Shown here piece after piece: positions 1-8,366 of a stretch of DNA of 64,000 nt. This DNA comes from Bacteroidia bacterium (lineage in GTDB: Bacteria > Bacteroidota > Bacteroidia > UKL13-3), in NCBI GenBank assembly GCA_021740845.1, contig JAIOYZ010000012.1:1-64000 (forward strand), in the 5' to 3' direction. The position numbers and the translations under genes were made by a program. How positions within the stretch are numbered: the first letter of the stretch is position 1; every line of letters begins with the position of its first letter. Under the pieces are notes generated by a model, which was given only the letters and a program-made list of their open reading frames with translations, did no database searches and had not been told where the DNA came from.

Positions 1-2335
1 GGAAACATGGGTTATAAGCATTGGTGCTAGTATCCAATCCACTTTCTAATGCTACACGGGTAATTCCAACACTACCATCTGCCAAATTGATATCTGTTAA
101 ACATGCAGGTTGATCGTATGCTCCTATGTTTACATAATCCACTTTAATTAAAGAATCATTTCCATACTGATTGGTTACAGCCAATTTCACAGTATACTTG
201 GTTCTCTGTGTAAAACGAATCATTGGATTTTGACTTGTGCTATTTGTTCCCATTATAAACTGTGCAGTTCCTGGAGTGAATGTCCACTTCCAAGTGCTTG
301 GACCAAATAAACTCTTATCTGTAAAACGGAAAGTATCGGTATTGAATCCTTGAATTTTATCTGCTTCAAAACGCGTAACTGGTTTTTGAGTAGTTGGCAA
401 GAACAATACATTCTTGCAAGTTGTATCGCTACCCACACAATTATAAGTTACCAAGCAAATCTTTTTGTATTGAGGCGCTGTAATCAAGAAACTTCTGGTT
501 GCTGTTGCTCCTGCGGAATCGTAAACACCATTACCATCAGTATCCCAAGAGTATTGCATCAATGTTCCAACAGAAGCGCTGTTAAACAATACAGGCTGTA
601 AGCTGAAAATTGAATCTGGTACAATCATAATTGATGTTGGTTTTGGATAACTTGCTGGCATAGCTTCCCATCTGATGGAGAATCCTGCTGAATCGTAAGG
701 TAAAGTTGGATTTCCTGTTCCTAATTTAAAACGAACAAATATTCTACTTCCACCTCTGATACCATTTTGTAAAATACTTGTAGGCAATTGATTCACATTA
801 GAACCTCCAATAGTTTTAATAATTGGTGCACTTGCACTTGTACCATTATGAATTACCAATGAATCCGTTGGTAACATTTTCATTCTATCTACCCAAAGTA
901 TAATACTATCTGCACAAGGTTCTAATAATAAACCTGGACAACCATTTAATTGAGAACGAGTATAACTTAAGCCAGGACCAGAAGCAGCAAAAATAAATCC
1001 TTCTTGCTCTGAACTCTTATCACTTCCGCTACCGCTACACATATTTATGCTATTCAATACCTCTATATAATCTGGCTTACAAATGGTATCCCAGCCTCTA
1101 TCATTCCATGCTTGCAAACAAACAGTGAACTTACCTGGGTCGCCACCAAAAAACAATGGGTTTTGATCAGTTGGTCCTGCAAAGAAATTATTGAAGTAAG
1201 GAGGTGTAGTACATAAATTACAAGCTGGAGTGTACGTCCAATACCATTGGAAAGGACCATTAGAAGTGATATCAACTAAAGAAGCATAATCGCCAATACC
1301 AATTTTTCTGCGAGCGGCAAAGAAATTTGGTTTTGGAGTAGTATTAGGAGTATCAACCCAAATGTACTTTACTACACTATCACGCAAACTATCACGCTTA
1401 AGAGCGTTAATTGCAAGTAATCTTACCGGAACAAAACCTCTATTAGGGAAAGTATATTTAAAACGAGAATCGTATTTAGCAGTATCAATATATTGTTGAG
1501 ATGTCCAACCAACATTTTGACGGCTATAACCAAATGGCAAAGAACTTACATTAGGTAAATCCCAATAATTACGTGTAGTGTTTGTACTAGTTGCAACCAA
1601 ATTATAAGGACTATTGATCCAAACTGTATCATTAGGAATGGTGTTAACTGTTGCTTGACTAGGATAAAAATTTGCAATTGGAGGCAACACTGGACCACTT
1701 CCAGAAGGCAAGAAATTCAACCTCATATTTGCTCTTGAAGTACTTGAACTTGTAGCAGTATTGGTACAATTACCTGCAGCATCTTGATAGCGGTATGCAC
1801 AAGAAGTAAAGGTTGTTGTAGAAAAATAAGTTTGGGAATTATAATTATAACAAGAATTATTAAAACAAATGTCAACCAATAAATTACCTCCAGTATAGGT
1901 AAAAGGTGAACTAAATACATGTGTATTCCAGCCTGCAACATCAGTAAAAGTTAGAGGACCGTGCACTGTAACTAAACCTACATCATCAAAAGTGGTAATG
2001 GAGGTTACGGAGGTTTCTTTAACTTTAATAGTAAAACCTGATAAAGGATAAGTAGAACATGTTATCAATCCTTGGGAAGATGTACTAGTTGCAACATTTA
2101 ATGCTAAACTAGTTAATTTACCAGAGGTTACTCCTTGAGAGGCTATCTCTGAAGCCAAAATTAGATATTGATGTCTTGCACCCCAATAATAATTTCCATA
2201 GGGAGCGGGATAAGATGTACCAGTATTGGTAGATGTACCAGTACCGATTGTAATCAATTGGGCATGACTTTGCTGCAGGAGCAAAAGGCCAATTGTTAAG
2301 GTGAATAACCTTTTTAAATAGTAAAACATTTTCAT
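1..2335 (-). CDS. Large secreted PKD-domain protein, 3' end outside the window
   Basis: The frame is open from an ATG at 2335 to the left edge, giving about 778 visible codons. The N-terminus (MKMFYYLKRLF, a hydrophobic run, then SHAQ) is a clear signal peptide. Residues about 25-200 form a domain seen in Bacteroidota surface proteins, with YPAPYGNYYWGARHQ and a segment like ILASEIASQGVTSGKLTSL. The segment encoded around 60-480 has PKD features (FRFTDKS, WKWTFTP, YTVKLAVTNQYGND). Many Ser/Thr/Asn-rich stretches fit an extracellular adhesin-like or gliding-associated protein, probably exported by the type IX system, but the sorting domain would lie beyond the edge. No enzyme motif is visible. 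The export and PKD calls are solid; any precise role is unknown. Confidence 0.8.
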   Translation of the reverse strand, partial: MKMFYYLKRLFTLTIGLLLLQQSHAQLITIGTGTSTNTGTSYPAPYGNYYWGARHQYLILASEIASQGVTSGKLTSLALNVATSTSSQGLITCSTYPLSGFTIKVKETSVTSITTFDDVGLVTVHGPLTFTDVAGWNTHVFSSPFTYTGGNLLVDICFNNSCYNYNSQTYFSTTTFTSCAYRYQDAAGNCTNTATSSSTSRANMRLNFLPSGSGPVLPPIANFYPSQATVNTIPNDTVWINSPYNLVATSTNTTRNYWDLPNVSSLPFGYSRQNVGWTSQQYIDTAKYDSRFKYTFPNRGFVPVRLLAINALKRDSLRDSVVKYIWVDTPNTTPKPNFFAARRKIGIGDYASLVDITSNGPFQWYWTYTPACNLCTTPPYFNNFFAGPTDQNPLFFGGDPGKFTVCLQAWNDRGWDTICKPDYIEVLNSINMCSGSGSDKSSEQEGFIFAASGPGLSYTRSQLNGCPGLLLEPCADSIILWVDRMKMLPTDSLVIHNGTSASAPIIKTIGGSNVNQLPTSILQNGIRGGSRIFVRFKLGTGNPTLPYDSAGFSIRWEAMPASYPKPTSIMIVPDSIFSLQPVLFNSASVGTLMQYSWDTDGNGVYDSAGATATRSFLITAPQYKKICLVTYNCVGSDTTCKNVLFLPTTQKPVTRFEADKIQGFNTDTFRFTDKSLFGPSTWKWTFTPGTAQFIMGTNSTSQNPMIRFTQRTKYTVKLAVTNQYGNDSLIKVDYVNIGAYDQPACLTDINLADGSVGITRVALESGLDTSTNAYNPCF

Positions 2336-2406
2336 ATAGTTGTAATTTTCAGTTGTTTAAATCAAAAGATAAAGTCAAATTTATAGAATTTTGTTAAAAA
2401 ACCAAA

Positions 2407-3492
2407 TTAAGGAAAGCCAAAATATGGGTTTGTGACAAAACTTGTATCATTTAAAGAGAGCAAGAAATTTAGTAAATCTATTTTGTCTTGAGGAGTTAAA
2501 TTAAGGCCTCCCTTATCAAAATTTTTACTAATCATGGGATCCACCGTTGGTGAATTTTTTGTACCACTATCATAAAAATTTATAACCTCCATTAAATTCG
2601 AAAATCTACCATCGTGCATATAAGGGCCCGTAAAAGACAAATTTCTCAAGGATGGAGTTTTAAACCTACCAATATCAGCAGGAATACCCGTAATTCGGTA
2701 AAGTCCGCTGTCCTTTGGTATAGCATCAAGACCATTGTTATGGAAATTAAAATCTGTAAAAAATGGAGAGCTTAAATTACCATGACAATGGAAGCAATCA
2801 CCTTTTTCTGTCCCAAAAATAATCATACCGTTTATTTCACTTTGAGTCCTTAATCGCTCCCTCCGTTCTGCCTTATCCCAGTTGGAGTTGGACGAAATTA
2901 ATGTTCGTTCGTATTGAGCAATGGCCTTTGCTAATTTAATGGAGGTAATACTGTCTGAACCAAAAGCTTTTCTGAATAAGGAAGGGTATTCGGAATGGTT
3001 TTGCAACCTTGCAACCACATCAAACAAACTCTTATTTGACATTTCTATAGGGTTCATAATTGGCCCTATTGCTTGTCTTTCTAAATCATTGGCCCCACCA
3101 TCCCAGAAATAATGATGAGGGGTAAAATTGTATTTATCAGTCCATCCTAAATTAAATAAAGGCATAGCTGCCCTTACACCAACATCTCCAAAAGCTCCAA
3201 TACTAAATTTATTTGGGTCAGCAAAACTATTAGATTGTAAATGACAACTATTACAACTTTGTGTATTGTTGGCAGATAAAATTGGGTCAAAAAATAATTT
3301 TTTACCTAATTCTACACCCGCATTGGTTAAAGGATTATCGGCAGGTATAGGAAAAGAAGACCAACCCAAATTCGTAGGTATTTTGAGAATATATGGACTA
3401 GGGTCATAGGCATATGGATCCCCAACTACTGGATCCTTTTTGCAAGAACCAATAATCATTAAAATGCCAACCCAAATTAAAATATTTTTCAT
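2407..3492 (-). CDS. Di-heme cytochrome c peroxidase, MauG/MbnH-like lipoprotein
   Basis: The protein is about 361 residues when started at the ATG at 3492, which gives a lipobox ending IIGSC at Cys17; eight further codons upstream (to 3516) would spoil the signal. Two heme c motifs are visible, CNSCH near residue 80 and CFHCH near 233, with the family motifs GKKLFFDP, FWDGG and PYMHDG. This is the bacterial di-heme peroxidase/MauG fold, periplasmic and membrane-anchored. The gene directly follows an MbnP-like gene on the same strand, with the upstream stop (3497) only a few bases from this start, so the two are almost certainly co-translated. By analogy with MbnH it may oxidise a Trp of its partner rather than reduce peroxide. 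The family is certain; the MbnH-type role is inferred from the pairing. Confidence 0.88.
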   Translation of the reverse strand: MKNILIWVGILMIIGSCKKDPVVGDPYAYDPSPYILKIPTNLGWSSFPIPADNPLTNAGVELGKKLFFDPILSANNTQSCNSCHLQSNSFADPNKFSIGAFGDVGVRAAMPLFNLGWTDKYNFTPHHYFWDGGANDLERQAIGPIMNPIEMSNKSLFDVVARLQNHSEYPSLFRKAFGSDSITSIKLAKAIAQYERTLISSNSNWDKAERRERLRTQSEINGMIIFGTEKGDCFHCHGNLSSPFFTDFNFHNNGLDAIPKDSGLYRITGIPADIGRFKTPSLRNLSFTGPYMHDGRFSNLMEVINFYDSGTKNSPTVDPMISKNFDKGGLNLTPQDKIDLLNFLLSLNDTSFVTNPYFGFP

Positions 3493-3496
3493 TTTG

Positions 3497-4285
3497 CTAT
3501 TCAATTGAATGCACACTTACCATATCATCCATATTTCCACTTAATTTTGGAGCATTTGGCTCTGTTTCGCTATGGAGCACATATCCATCTGTTTCAAAAC
3601 TATATGTTTCTGGATTTTGAAACATTTCATTAACATCCATTACTAAGTTGATCTTTGGGGATTTCGATTTTAATTTATATTCTTTCAAATCCAAAATTGT
3701 GGTTGGTAAATTTGAATCTCCACCTAAATCAAAAGAATAATTTGTACCTTTAGAAGTTGGCCCATTTATACGGAAAAAGATATACCCAGTACTCCATGTC
3801 CAAAACATTCCATAGGCAGGGTCTAAAGCTCCTTCTTGTAGACCCTCATGGTTACGTAGTGGATCAACCCCAATTAATAAAGTTAAGCCAACATAATTTC
3901 CAGCGGGCACATTGGAAAGAGTAAATGTTTTTGAGGATTCCACTGCATAATCTAATAAATTGTAATTCCCCAATTTTACATCAGACCCATCTGCTCTTTT
4001 CAAAGTAATGTTAGTTAAATAATGCTTAAGGTCTTTGATAGAAAAGGTATCTCCACCTGCTGTAACGTAACTCTGAGTATTTAAAACAATAGGAGCTCCA
4101 TCAAAATTATAATCCATGGAAAAGGTTATTGAGCCAGTTTCTGGTAAAACAAAACCAGTGAATTGTGTTAAGGTATCGTAAGGATTAACAGTAGGTTCTT
4201 CTTTTTTAGGCGGGTCATCAGATTTACATGACGAAAAAATGGCAGCAAACCCTACAATTAGTCCTAAAATAATTTTAGTTCTCAT
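3497..4285 (-). CDS. MbnP-like copper-associated lipoprotein
   Basis: The protein has 262 residues, with a lipoprotein signal MRTKIILGLIVGFAAIFSSC and Cys at 20. The middle carries the MbnP-family signature: a GVDPLRN segment, then FWTWSTGYIFFRINGPTSKG, followed by a beta-rich C-terminus. MbnP proteins are periplasmic copper-binding partners of MauG-like MbnH enzymes, which modify a Trp of MbnP; the conserved Trp-rich segment is present here. I see YSFDLGG where I recall a His in many relatives, so copper ligation may differ. It is first in a two-gene operon with the di-heme peroxidase and is preceded by a good promoter (4310-4339). No methanobactin genes are nearby, so the pair probably serves general copper handling. 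Confidence 0.8.
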   Translation of the reverse strand: MRTKIILGLIVGFAAIFSSCKSDDPPKKEEPTVNPYDTLTQFTGFVLPETGSITFSMDYNFDGAPIVLNTQSYVTAGGDTFSIKDLKHYLTNITLKRADGSDVKLGNYNLLDYAVESSKTFTLSNVPAGNYVGLTLLIGVDPLRNHEGLQEGALDPAYGMFWTWSTGYIFFRINGPTSKGTNYSFDLGGDSNLPTTILDLKEYKLKSKSPKINLVMDVNEMFQNPETYSFETDGYVLHSETEPNAPKLSGNMDDMVSVHSIE

Positions 4286-4309
4286 AATTCAATTTCATTA
4301 GATCAATTT

Positions 4310-4334
4310 CAAATATAAAGAAACTTTATATTTG
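4310..4334. promoter_or_regulatory. 25-bp palindrome joining divergent -7 boxes
   Basis: CAAATATAAAG and CTTTATATTTG are perfect 11-bp inverted repeats separated by AAA. Each arm contains a TATATTTG -7 box, one facing the MbnP-like gene and one (4327-4334) facing yajQ. No clear -33 TTG is visible for the yajQ direction. It may be an operator, or simply two back-to-back -7 elements. Confidence 0.5.
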
Positions 4335-4339
4335 CCCAA
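4310..4339 (-). promoter_or_regulatory. Promoter of the MbnP/MbnH-like operon
   Basis: Read on the minus strand there is TTG (4339-4337), a 19-base spacer, then TATATTTG (4317-4310), an excellent match to the Bacteroidota TTG-N19-TAnnTTTG consensus. It lies 25 bp upstream of the ATG at 4285. Confidence 0.7.
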
Positions 4340-4396
4340 GCAAGGTAGTACACTCCCTTCTAATTTATTATTAATTTTTACTTAAATAAAATTGAC

Positions 4397-4888
4397 ATGC
4401 CAAGTTTCGATATCGTTAACAAAATTGACCTTCAAAGTATTGATAATGCAATAAATACTGCAAAAAAAGAGCTTTTAAATCGGTATGATTTGAAGGACGA
4501 ATTGTGTTCGATAGAATTCGATAAAAAAAGCAAATCAATTAAATTAGAGGCCAAACAAGATATGGCATTGCAAACTTTAATTGATATAATTTTAGGCAAG
4601 TTTAGCAAGCAGCAATTAGACGTAAGAACCATTGATTTAAGCACTGAACCAAGGCCTAGTGGTAAACTTATGTTGCAAGACTTAAAAATCAAAGAGGGTA
4701 TAGACAAAGAAAAAGCAAAAAAAATATTGTCGCATATAAAGGCTTATAATGCAAAAGTTCAAGCTTCTATAAACGATGACCAGATTAGGGTTACAAGTAA
4801 AAAAATCGATGATTTACAAGAATTAATATCAGAGTTGAGACAGCATGATTTTGAAGTTCCACTTCAATTTGAAAATTTCAGAAGCTAA
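4397..4888 (+). CDS. yajQ: YajQ family cyclic-di-GMP/nucleotide-binding protein
   Basis: The protein has 163 residues, full length for YajQ/UPF0234. It begins MPSFDIV, the family signature, and continues with the duplicated alpha/beta fold (NAINTAKKELLNRYDLK, then KIKEGIDKEKAKKI and VPLQFENFR at the C-terminus). Family members bind nucleotides, and in Xanthomonas c-di-GMP, and act in the cytoplasm; the role in Bacteroidota is not established. A divergent promoter sits about 60 bp upstream. The gene is followed on the other strand by cdaA with only a 2-bp gap, so the two converge without a visible terminator. Confidence 0.93.
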   Translation: MPSFDIVNKIDLQSIDNAINTAKKELLNRYDLKDELCSIEFDKKSKSIKLEAKQDMALQTLIDIILGKFSKQQLDVRTIDLSTEPRPSGKLMLQDLKIKEGIDKEKAKKILSHIKAYNAKVQASINDDQIRVTSKKIDDLQELISELRQHDFEVPLQFENFRS

Positions 4889-4890
4889 GA

Positions 4891-5715
4891 TTAATCTCCA
4901 AAAGAGACCATTTCTTTGGTGAACTGTTGATTAAGTTTATCAAGTATTTCTTCGGCTAAAAGTCCATCCTCAATTTTGCCCTCTTGAACGTAACTAAGTG
5001 TCCCTTTTTCTTCACTTACTACCAAACAAATTGCATCAGATTGCTCGGTAATACCAATTGCAGAAAGGTGTCTTAGTCCGTATTTATTAACAATTTGAGG
5101 ATTCTCACTGATAGGCAAAACACAATTTGCTGCAATAATTCTTCCTCCAGAAATTATCATTGCTCCATCATGAAGAGCGCTGGTTTTATTGAAAATACTT
5201 AGTATTAATCTTTTGGAAATAACAGATTCCATTATTTCTCCACTAGCAGCAATAAACTTCAGTTCGGAGGTAATCGGAAAAACAATAATAGCTCCGGCTT
5301 TCTGTGTTGCCAATTCTCTACAAGCTTCAATAATTTCTTCAAAAGGCGTGTGAAAGGTTTGTTGAATTTTCCATTTCCAAGGAAATATATTCCACCAATT
5401 TTTATTTTCCCCCAAAACAGAACTATTGCCAATTACCAATAAGAATTTCCTAATTTCTTGTTGAAAAACAATCAAAACTGCAATAATCCCTACCTTAGCA
5501 AATTCGCTCAAAAGACCCGACATGAGTGGCATTTCGAAGTATCTAACCAATAACCAAAAAACATAAATGGTGATTAGGCCAATAAGGATATTAAAAGCTA
5601 AACTGCCTTTTAAAAGTTTTATTAATTGGAAACATAAAAACACCACCAACAATAAATCAAGAATATTGATGATGCTAAAATGATAAGTTAATATTTCGAA
5701 ACGATTATCGAACAT
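4891..5715 (-). CDS. cdaA: Diadenylate cyclase (CdaA type, DisA_N domain)
   Basis: The protein has 274 residues. Three hydrophobic segments occupy about residues 17-82, followed by the DisA_N cyclase domain. It would make c-di-AMP from two ATP at the inner membrane, controlling potassium and wall homeostasis. DGA (183-185) is intact. The second signature, normally G-T-R-H-R, reads GLRHL (213-217), so the second Arg of RHR is Leu, and I confirmed this in the nucleotides near 5065. This could lower activity or be a lineage variant. It lies downstream of folP on the same strand, the usual Bacteroidota arrangement, with 56 bp between. Confidence 0.92.
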   Translation of the reverse strand: MFDNRFEILTYHFSIINILDLLLVVFLCFQLIKLLKGSLAFNILIGLITIYVFWLLVRYFEMPLMSGLLSEFAKVGIIAVLIVFQQEIRKFLLVIGNSSVLGENKNWWNIFPWKWKIQQTFHTPFEEIIEACRELATQKAGAIIVFPITSELKFIAASGEIMESVISKRLILSIFNKTSALHDGAMIISGGRIIAANCVLPISENPQIVNKYGLRHLSAIGITEQSDAICLVVSEEKGTLSYVQEGKIEDGLLAEEILDKLNQQFTKEMVSFGD

Positions 5716-5771
5716 GCCACGATTTTAAGGAAAAGTAGCGTTAAAAATAAATTGGAAATGTAATACTTGTT

Positions 5772-6629
5772 TTAGTGGCTAAAATTTCCATTTAATGCTT
5801 CGTAAATTTTAACCGCTTCTACAGCCTCTTTTACGTCGTGCGTCCTCAAAATCTTAGCACCTTTATTTAAAGCAATTTGATGAATATTTGAAGTTCCATT
5901 TAAGGCTCCATCGGCATCCACATTTAACACTTTTTGAACCATTGATTTTCTTGAAACTCCAACTAGTAAAGGCAATTCAAAAATTTTAAAAACGTCTAAT
6001 CTATTCAGCAATTCATAATTATGAGAAAGGTTTTTCCCAAAACCAAAACCTGGATCTAAAATAATATCTGCCAAACCAAATTCTGCCAGTTTATTGAGTT
6101 TTTTGGAAAAGAAATTACAAATATCCAAAACAGTATCTTGGTATTGAGGATTAGCCTGCATGGTTTGTGCATTCCCTTTTTTGTGCATCAAAATATAGGG
6201 TACTTTTAACTCTTTCACTACATCAAACATATTAGAATCCTCATCCCCGGCAGATACATCATTGATTATACAAGCTCCTTCTAAAATTGCTTGCCGAGCC
6301 ACTTCACCATAAAACGTATCAATAGAAAGTAGTGCATTTGGAAACTCTCTTATTATATGTTTAATACCAGGAATTACCCGTTTAAGTTCCTCCTCCACTC
6401 CTACTTTTTCAGCTCCAGGCCTAGTAGATTGGCCGCCTACATCCAAAAATGTTACTCCATCTTGCAACATTTTTTCTGCTTGCTCTAAAATAATTCGGTT
6501 TGAACCAACCCTGCTGTTTTCAAAAAAGCTATCTGGAGTGAGATTTAATATTCCCATTACTTTGGGCCTTTCTAATGAAATAAGCCTTCCACAACAATTT
6601 ATTGAAATTTTTGTTAATAATGCTTGCAA
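5772..6629 (-). CDS. folP: Dihydropteroate synthase
   Basis: The protein has 285 residues. It joins p-aminobenzoate to the pterin diphosphate in folate synthesis, in the cytoplasm. Visible signatures are MGILNLTPDSFF near residue 25 (the usual Asp-Gly run after Ser-Phe is altered), FLDVGGQSTRPGA, the SIDTFYGEVA loop, DPGFGFGK, and GVSRKS with a C-terminal RTHDV. It probably shares a transcript with cdaA. Its 5' end lies close to the divergent DUF1599 promoter at 6624-6652, so the two transcription units share a short control region. Confidence 0.96.
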   Translation of the reverse strand: MQALLTKISINCCGRLISLERPKVMGILNLTPDSFFENSRVGSNRIILEQAEKMLQDGVTFLDVGGQSTRPGAEKVGVEEELKRVIPGIKHIIREFPNALLSIDTFYGEVARQAILEGACIINDVSAGDEDSNMFDVVKELKVPYILMHKKGNAQTMQANPQYQDTVLDICNFFSKKLNKLAEFGLADIILDPGFGFGKNLSHNYELLNRLDVFKIFELPLLVGVSRKSMVQKVLNVDADGALNGTSNIHQIALNKGAKILRTHDVKEAVEAVKIYEALNGNFSH

Positions 6630-6652
6630 TTATACCTCCTCGCTTATTTTTG
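6624..6652 (+). promoter_or_regulatory. Promoter of the DUF1599 transcription unit
   Basis: TTG (6624-6626), an 18-base spacer and TATTTTTG (6645-6652) match the Bacteroidota consensus. Transcription would begin near 6659, which rules out the ATG codons at 6602 and 6620 as starts of the following gene. Confidence 0.6.
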
Positions 6653-6679
6653 CGCTCTGACAAATTAAAGATAAACCAA

Positions 6680-7228
6680 TTGATTAATCAAACCTCAATA
6701 CAATACCAACAAGTAATTGCACAATGCAGGGCAATCTTTGAAAAGAAGAATCATGATTATGGTCCAAGTTGGCGAATCATGCGTGTATCTAGTATAACTG
6801 ACCAAATATTTATTAAGGCAACACGAATTAGAACCTTAGAAGAAAAAGGAGTGCAAAAAATTGATGAGGGGGTTGAACCCGAATGGATGGGTATTATAAA
6901 TTATTGCATTATGGCATTGATTCAGTTGGATGAAAGCAGAAAGGATAAGGATCTATCTGAGTCAGATTTATTAACTCAATACGATTCTTTGGTTCAAACC
7001 ACCCATGATTTAATGGAACAAAAAAACCATGATTATGGGGAAATATGGAGAAGCATGTTGGTAAGTACTTTTACAGACATGCTTTTAATGCGGGTAAACA
7101 GAATACACCAAATAATAGAATTAGAAGGAAATACATTGGCAAGTGAAGGAATTGAAAGCAATTTTATGGATATGATAAATTATTCTGTTTTTGCTTTGAT
7201 CCGCTTAAATGAAAAAAACAAAAAATAA
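6680..7228 (+). CDS. DUF1599 domain protein, tandem repeat
   Basis: The open frame runs from an ATG at 6602, but the predicted promoter lies inside that extension, so I place the start at the in-frame TTG at 6680. The remaining 182 residues hold two copies of the DUF1599 module: KKNHDYGPSWR...SSITDQIFIKATRIR and QKNHDYGEIWRSMLVSTFTDMLLMRVNRI. Each ends in an MGIINYC or MDMINYS helix. DUF1599 proteins are thought to be nucleotide-related, but no activity is established. The gene heads a run with the DoxX-like and shikimate kinase genes (12-bp and 10-bp gaps). The family is certain; the start is less so. Confidence 0.85.
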   Translation: MINQTSIQYQQVIAQCRAIFEKKNHDYGPSWRIMRVSSITDQIFIKATRIRTLEEKGVQKIDEGVEPEWMGIINYCIMALIQLDESRKDKDLSESDLLTQYDSLVQTTHDLMEQKNHDYGEIWRSMLVSTFTDMLLMRVNRIHQIIELEGNTLASEGIESNFMDMINYSVFALIRLNEKNKK

Positions 7229-7240
7229 AGAGTTACGATT

Positions 7241-8356
7241 ATGAAATGGATTACACAAATTAGTAGAATTTTAGTAGGAGTATTATTTATTATTTCTGGT
7301 TTAATAAAAGCAAATGATACTTTAGGATTTAGTTATAAATTATTAGAGTATTTTGAAATCTTTCAAATGCAATTCTTAGACTCCTATGCGGTTGCATTTA
7401 GTATGGTAATTTGCATATTTGAAATTGTTAGTGGAGTTGCCCTATTACTTGGCGTATACAATAAATTAAACGCTTGGCTACTCCTTTTATTAATTGCCTT
7501 TTTCACTCTTTTAACTGGCTATAGCGCCATTACCCATAAAGTAACAGATTGTGGATGTTTTGGGGATGCATTAAAGCTAAAACCTTTCGAAAGCTTTATG
7601 AAAGATGTGGTCTTATTAATTTTAATTCTTTTTATCTTTTTTGGTACAAAATACCTACAGCCACTTTTTAATAAAGTTATACTAAACATTAGTTTATTTG
7701 TAGCCATTTTAGTTTCAACTTTCTTTACGTTTTATACCTTTATGTTCTTACCAGTTAAGGATTTTCTACCCTATAAAATTGGTAATAATATTAAAGAACT
7801 TACCCTCTTTCCAGAAAATGCAGAAAGGGATGTTGTAGAAATGATTTTTGTTTATGAAAAGGCTGGTCAAACCTTTGAATTTACAGCCAATACATTGCCT
7901 GAAGATATAGACCAATACAATTTTGTAGATAGAAAAGATAAGGTTATCAAAGAGGGTTTTAAGCCACCTATTCACGACTTTAAAGTATTTGATGAAAATG
8001 GATTGGAGCTAACAGATAGTTTGTTTGCAGGAACTGATTATAAAATACTTTTGGTTCAAACCAAACTTAACGAAAGCAGAACTGGTTTAGAAGAACCAAT
8101 AAGAGCTTTGTCTAACGAATTTATAAAAAACGGATTTCAATTTTGGGCCCTTACCTCCAATAATTTAGAGGAAGCAAAAACATATTGTCAAGAGAATAAA
8201 TTTGGATTTAAATATTCAAATATGGATGCGATTCCATTAAAATCAATGGTTAGATCAAACCCAGGAATCCTGTTATTAAAAGGAAATGTTGTGGTGAAGA
8301 AATGGGGTGCTTACAATTTACCTACCTATTCTACACTGCAAAAATACATGAATTAA
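7241..8356 (+). CDS. DoxX/MauE-like integral membrane protein (BT_3928 type)
   Basis: The protein has 371 residues. Four hydrophobic segments lie in about the first 150 residues (starting KWITQISRILVGVLFIISG), with the Cys pair DCGCFGDALKLKPF between the third and fourth helices, as in the DoxX/MauE group. The C-terminal 200 residues are hydrophilic and probably periplasmic, with a thioredoxin-fold-like secondary structure but no CxxC. Relatives sit next to DUF1599 and tpiA in many Bacteroidota, as here. A redox or disulfide-linked function is suggested by the CGC motif and by MauE homology but is not shown. Confidence 0.82.
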   Translation: MKWITQISRILVGVLFIISGLIKANDTLGFSYKLLEYFEIFQMQFLDSYAVAFSMVICIFEIVSGVALLLGVYNKLNAWLLLLLIAFFTLLTGYSAITHKVTDCGCFGDALKLKPFESFMKDVVLLILILFIFFGTKYLQPLFNKVILNISLFVAILVSTFFTFYTFMFLPVKDFLPYKIGNNIKELTLFPENAERDVVEMIFVYEKAGQTFEFTANTLPEDIDQYNFVDRKDKVIKEGFKPPIHDFKVFDENGLELTDSLFAGTDYKILLVQTKLNESRTGLEEPIRALSNEFIKNGFQFWALTSNNLEEAKTYCQENKFGFKYSNMDAIPLKSMVRSNPGILLLKGNVVVKKWGAYNLPTYSTLQKYMN

Positions 8357-8366
8357 TAGCGGCAAT

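Noticed and set aside
350-1941. Several short frames on both strands over the left-edge PKD gene
   Set aside because: The whole region is one continuous minus-strand reading frame from 2335 to the left edge, which explains them.
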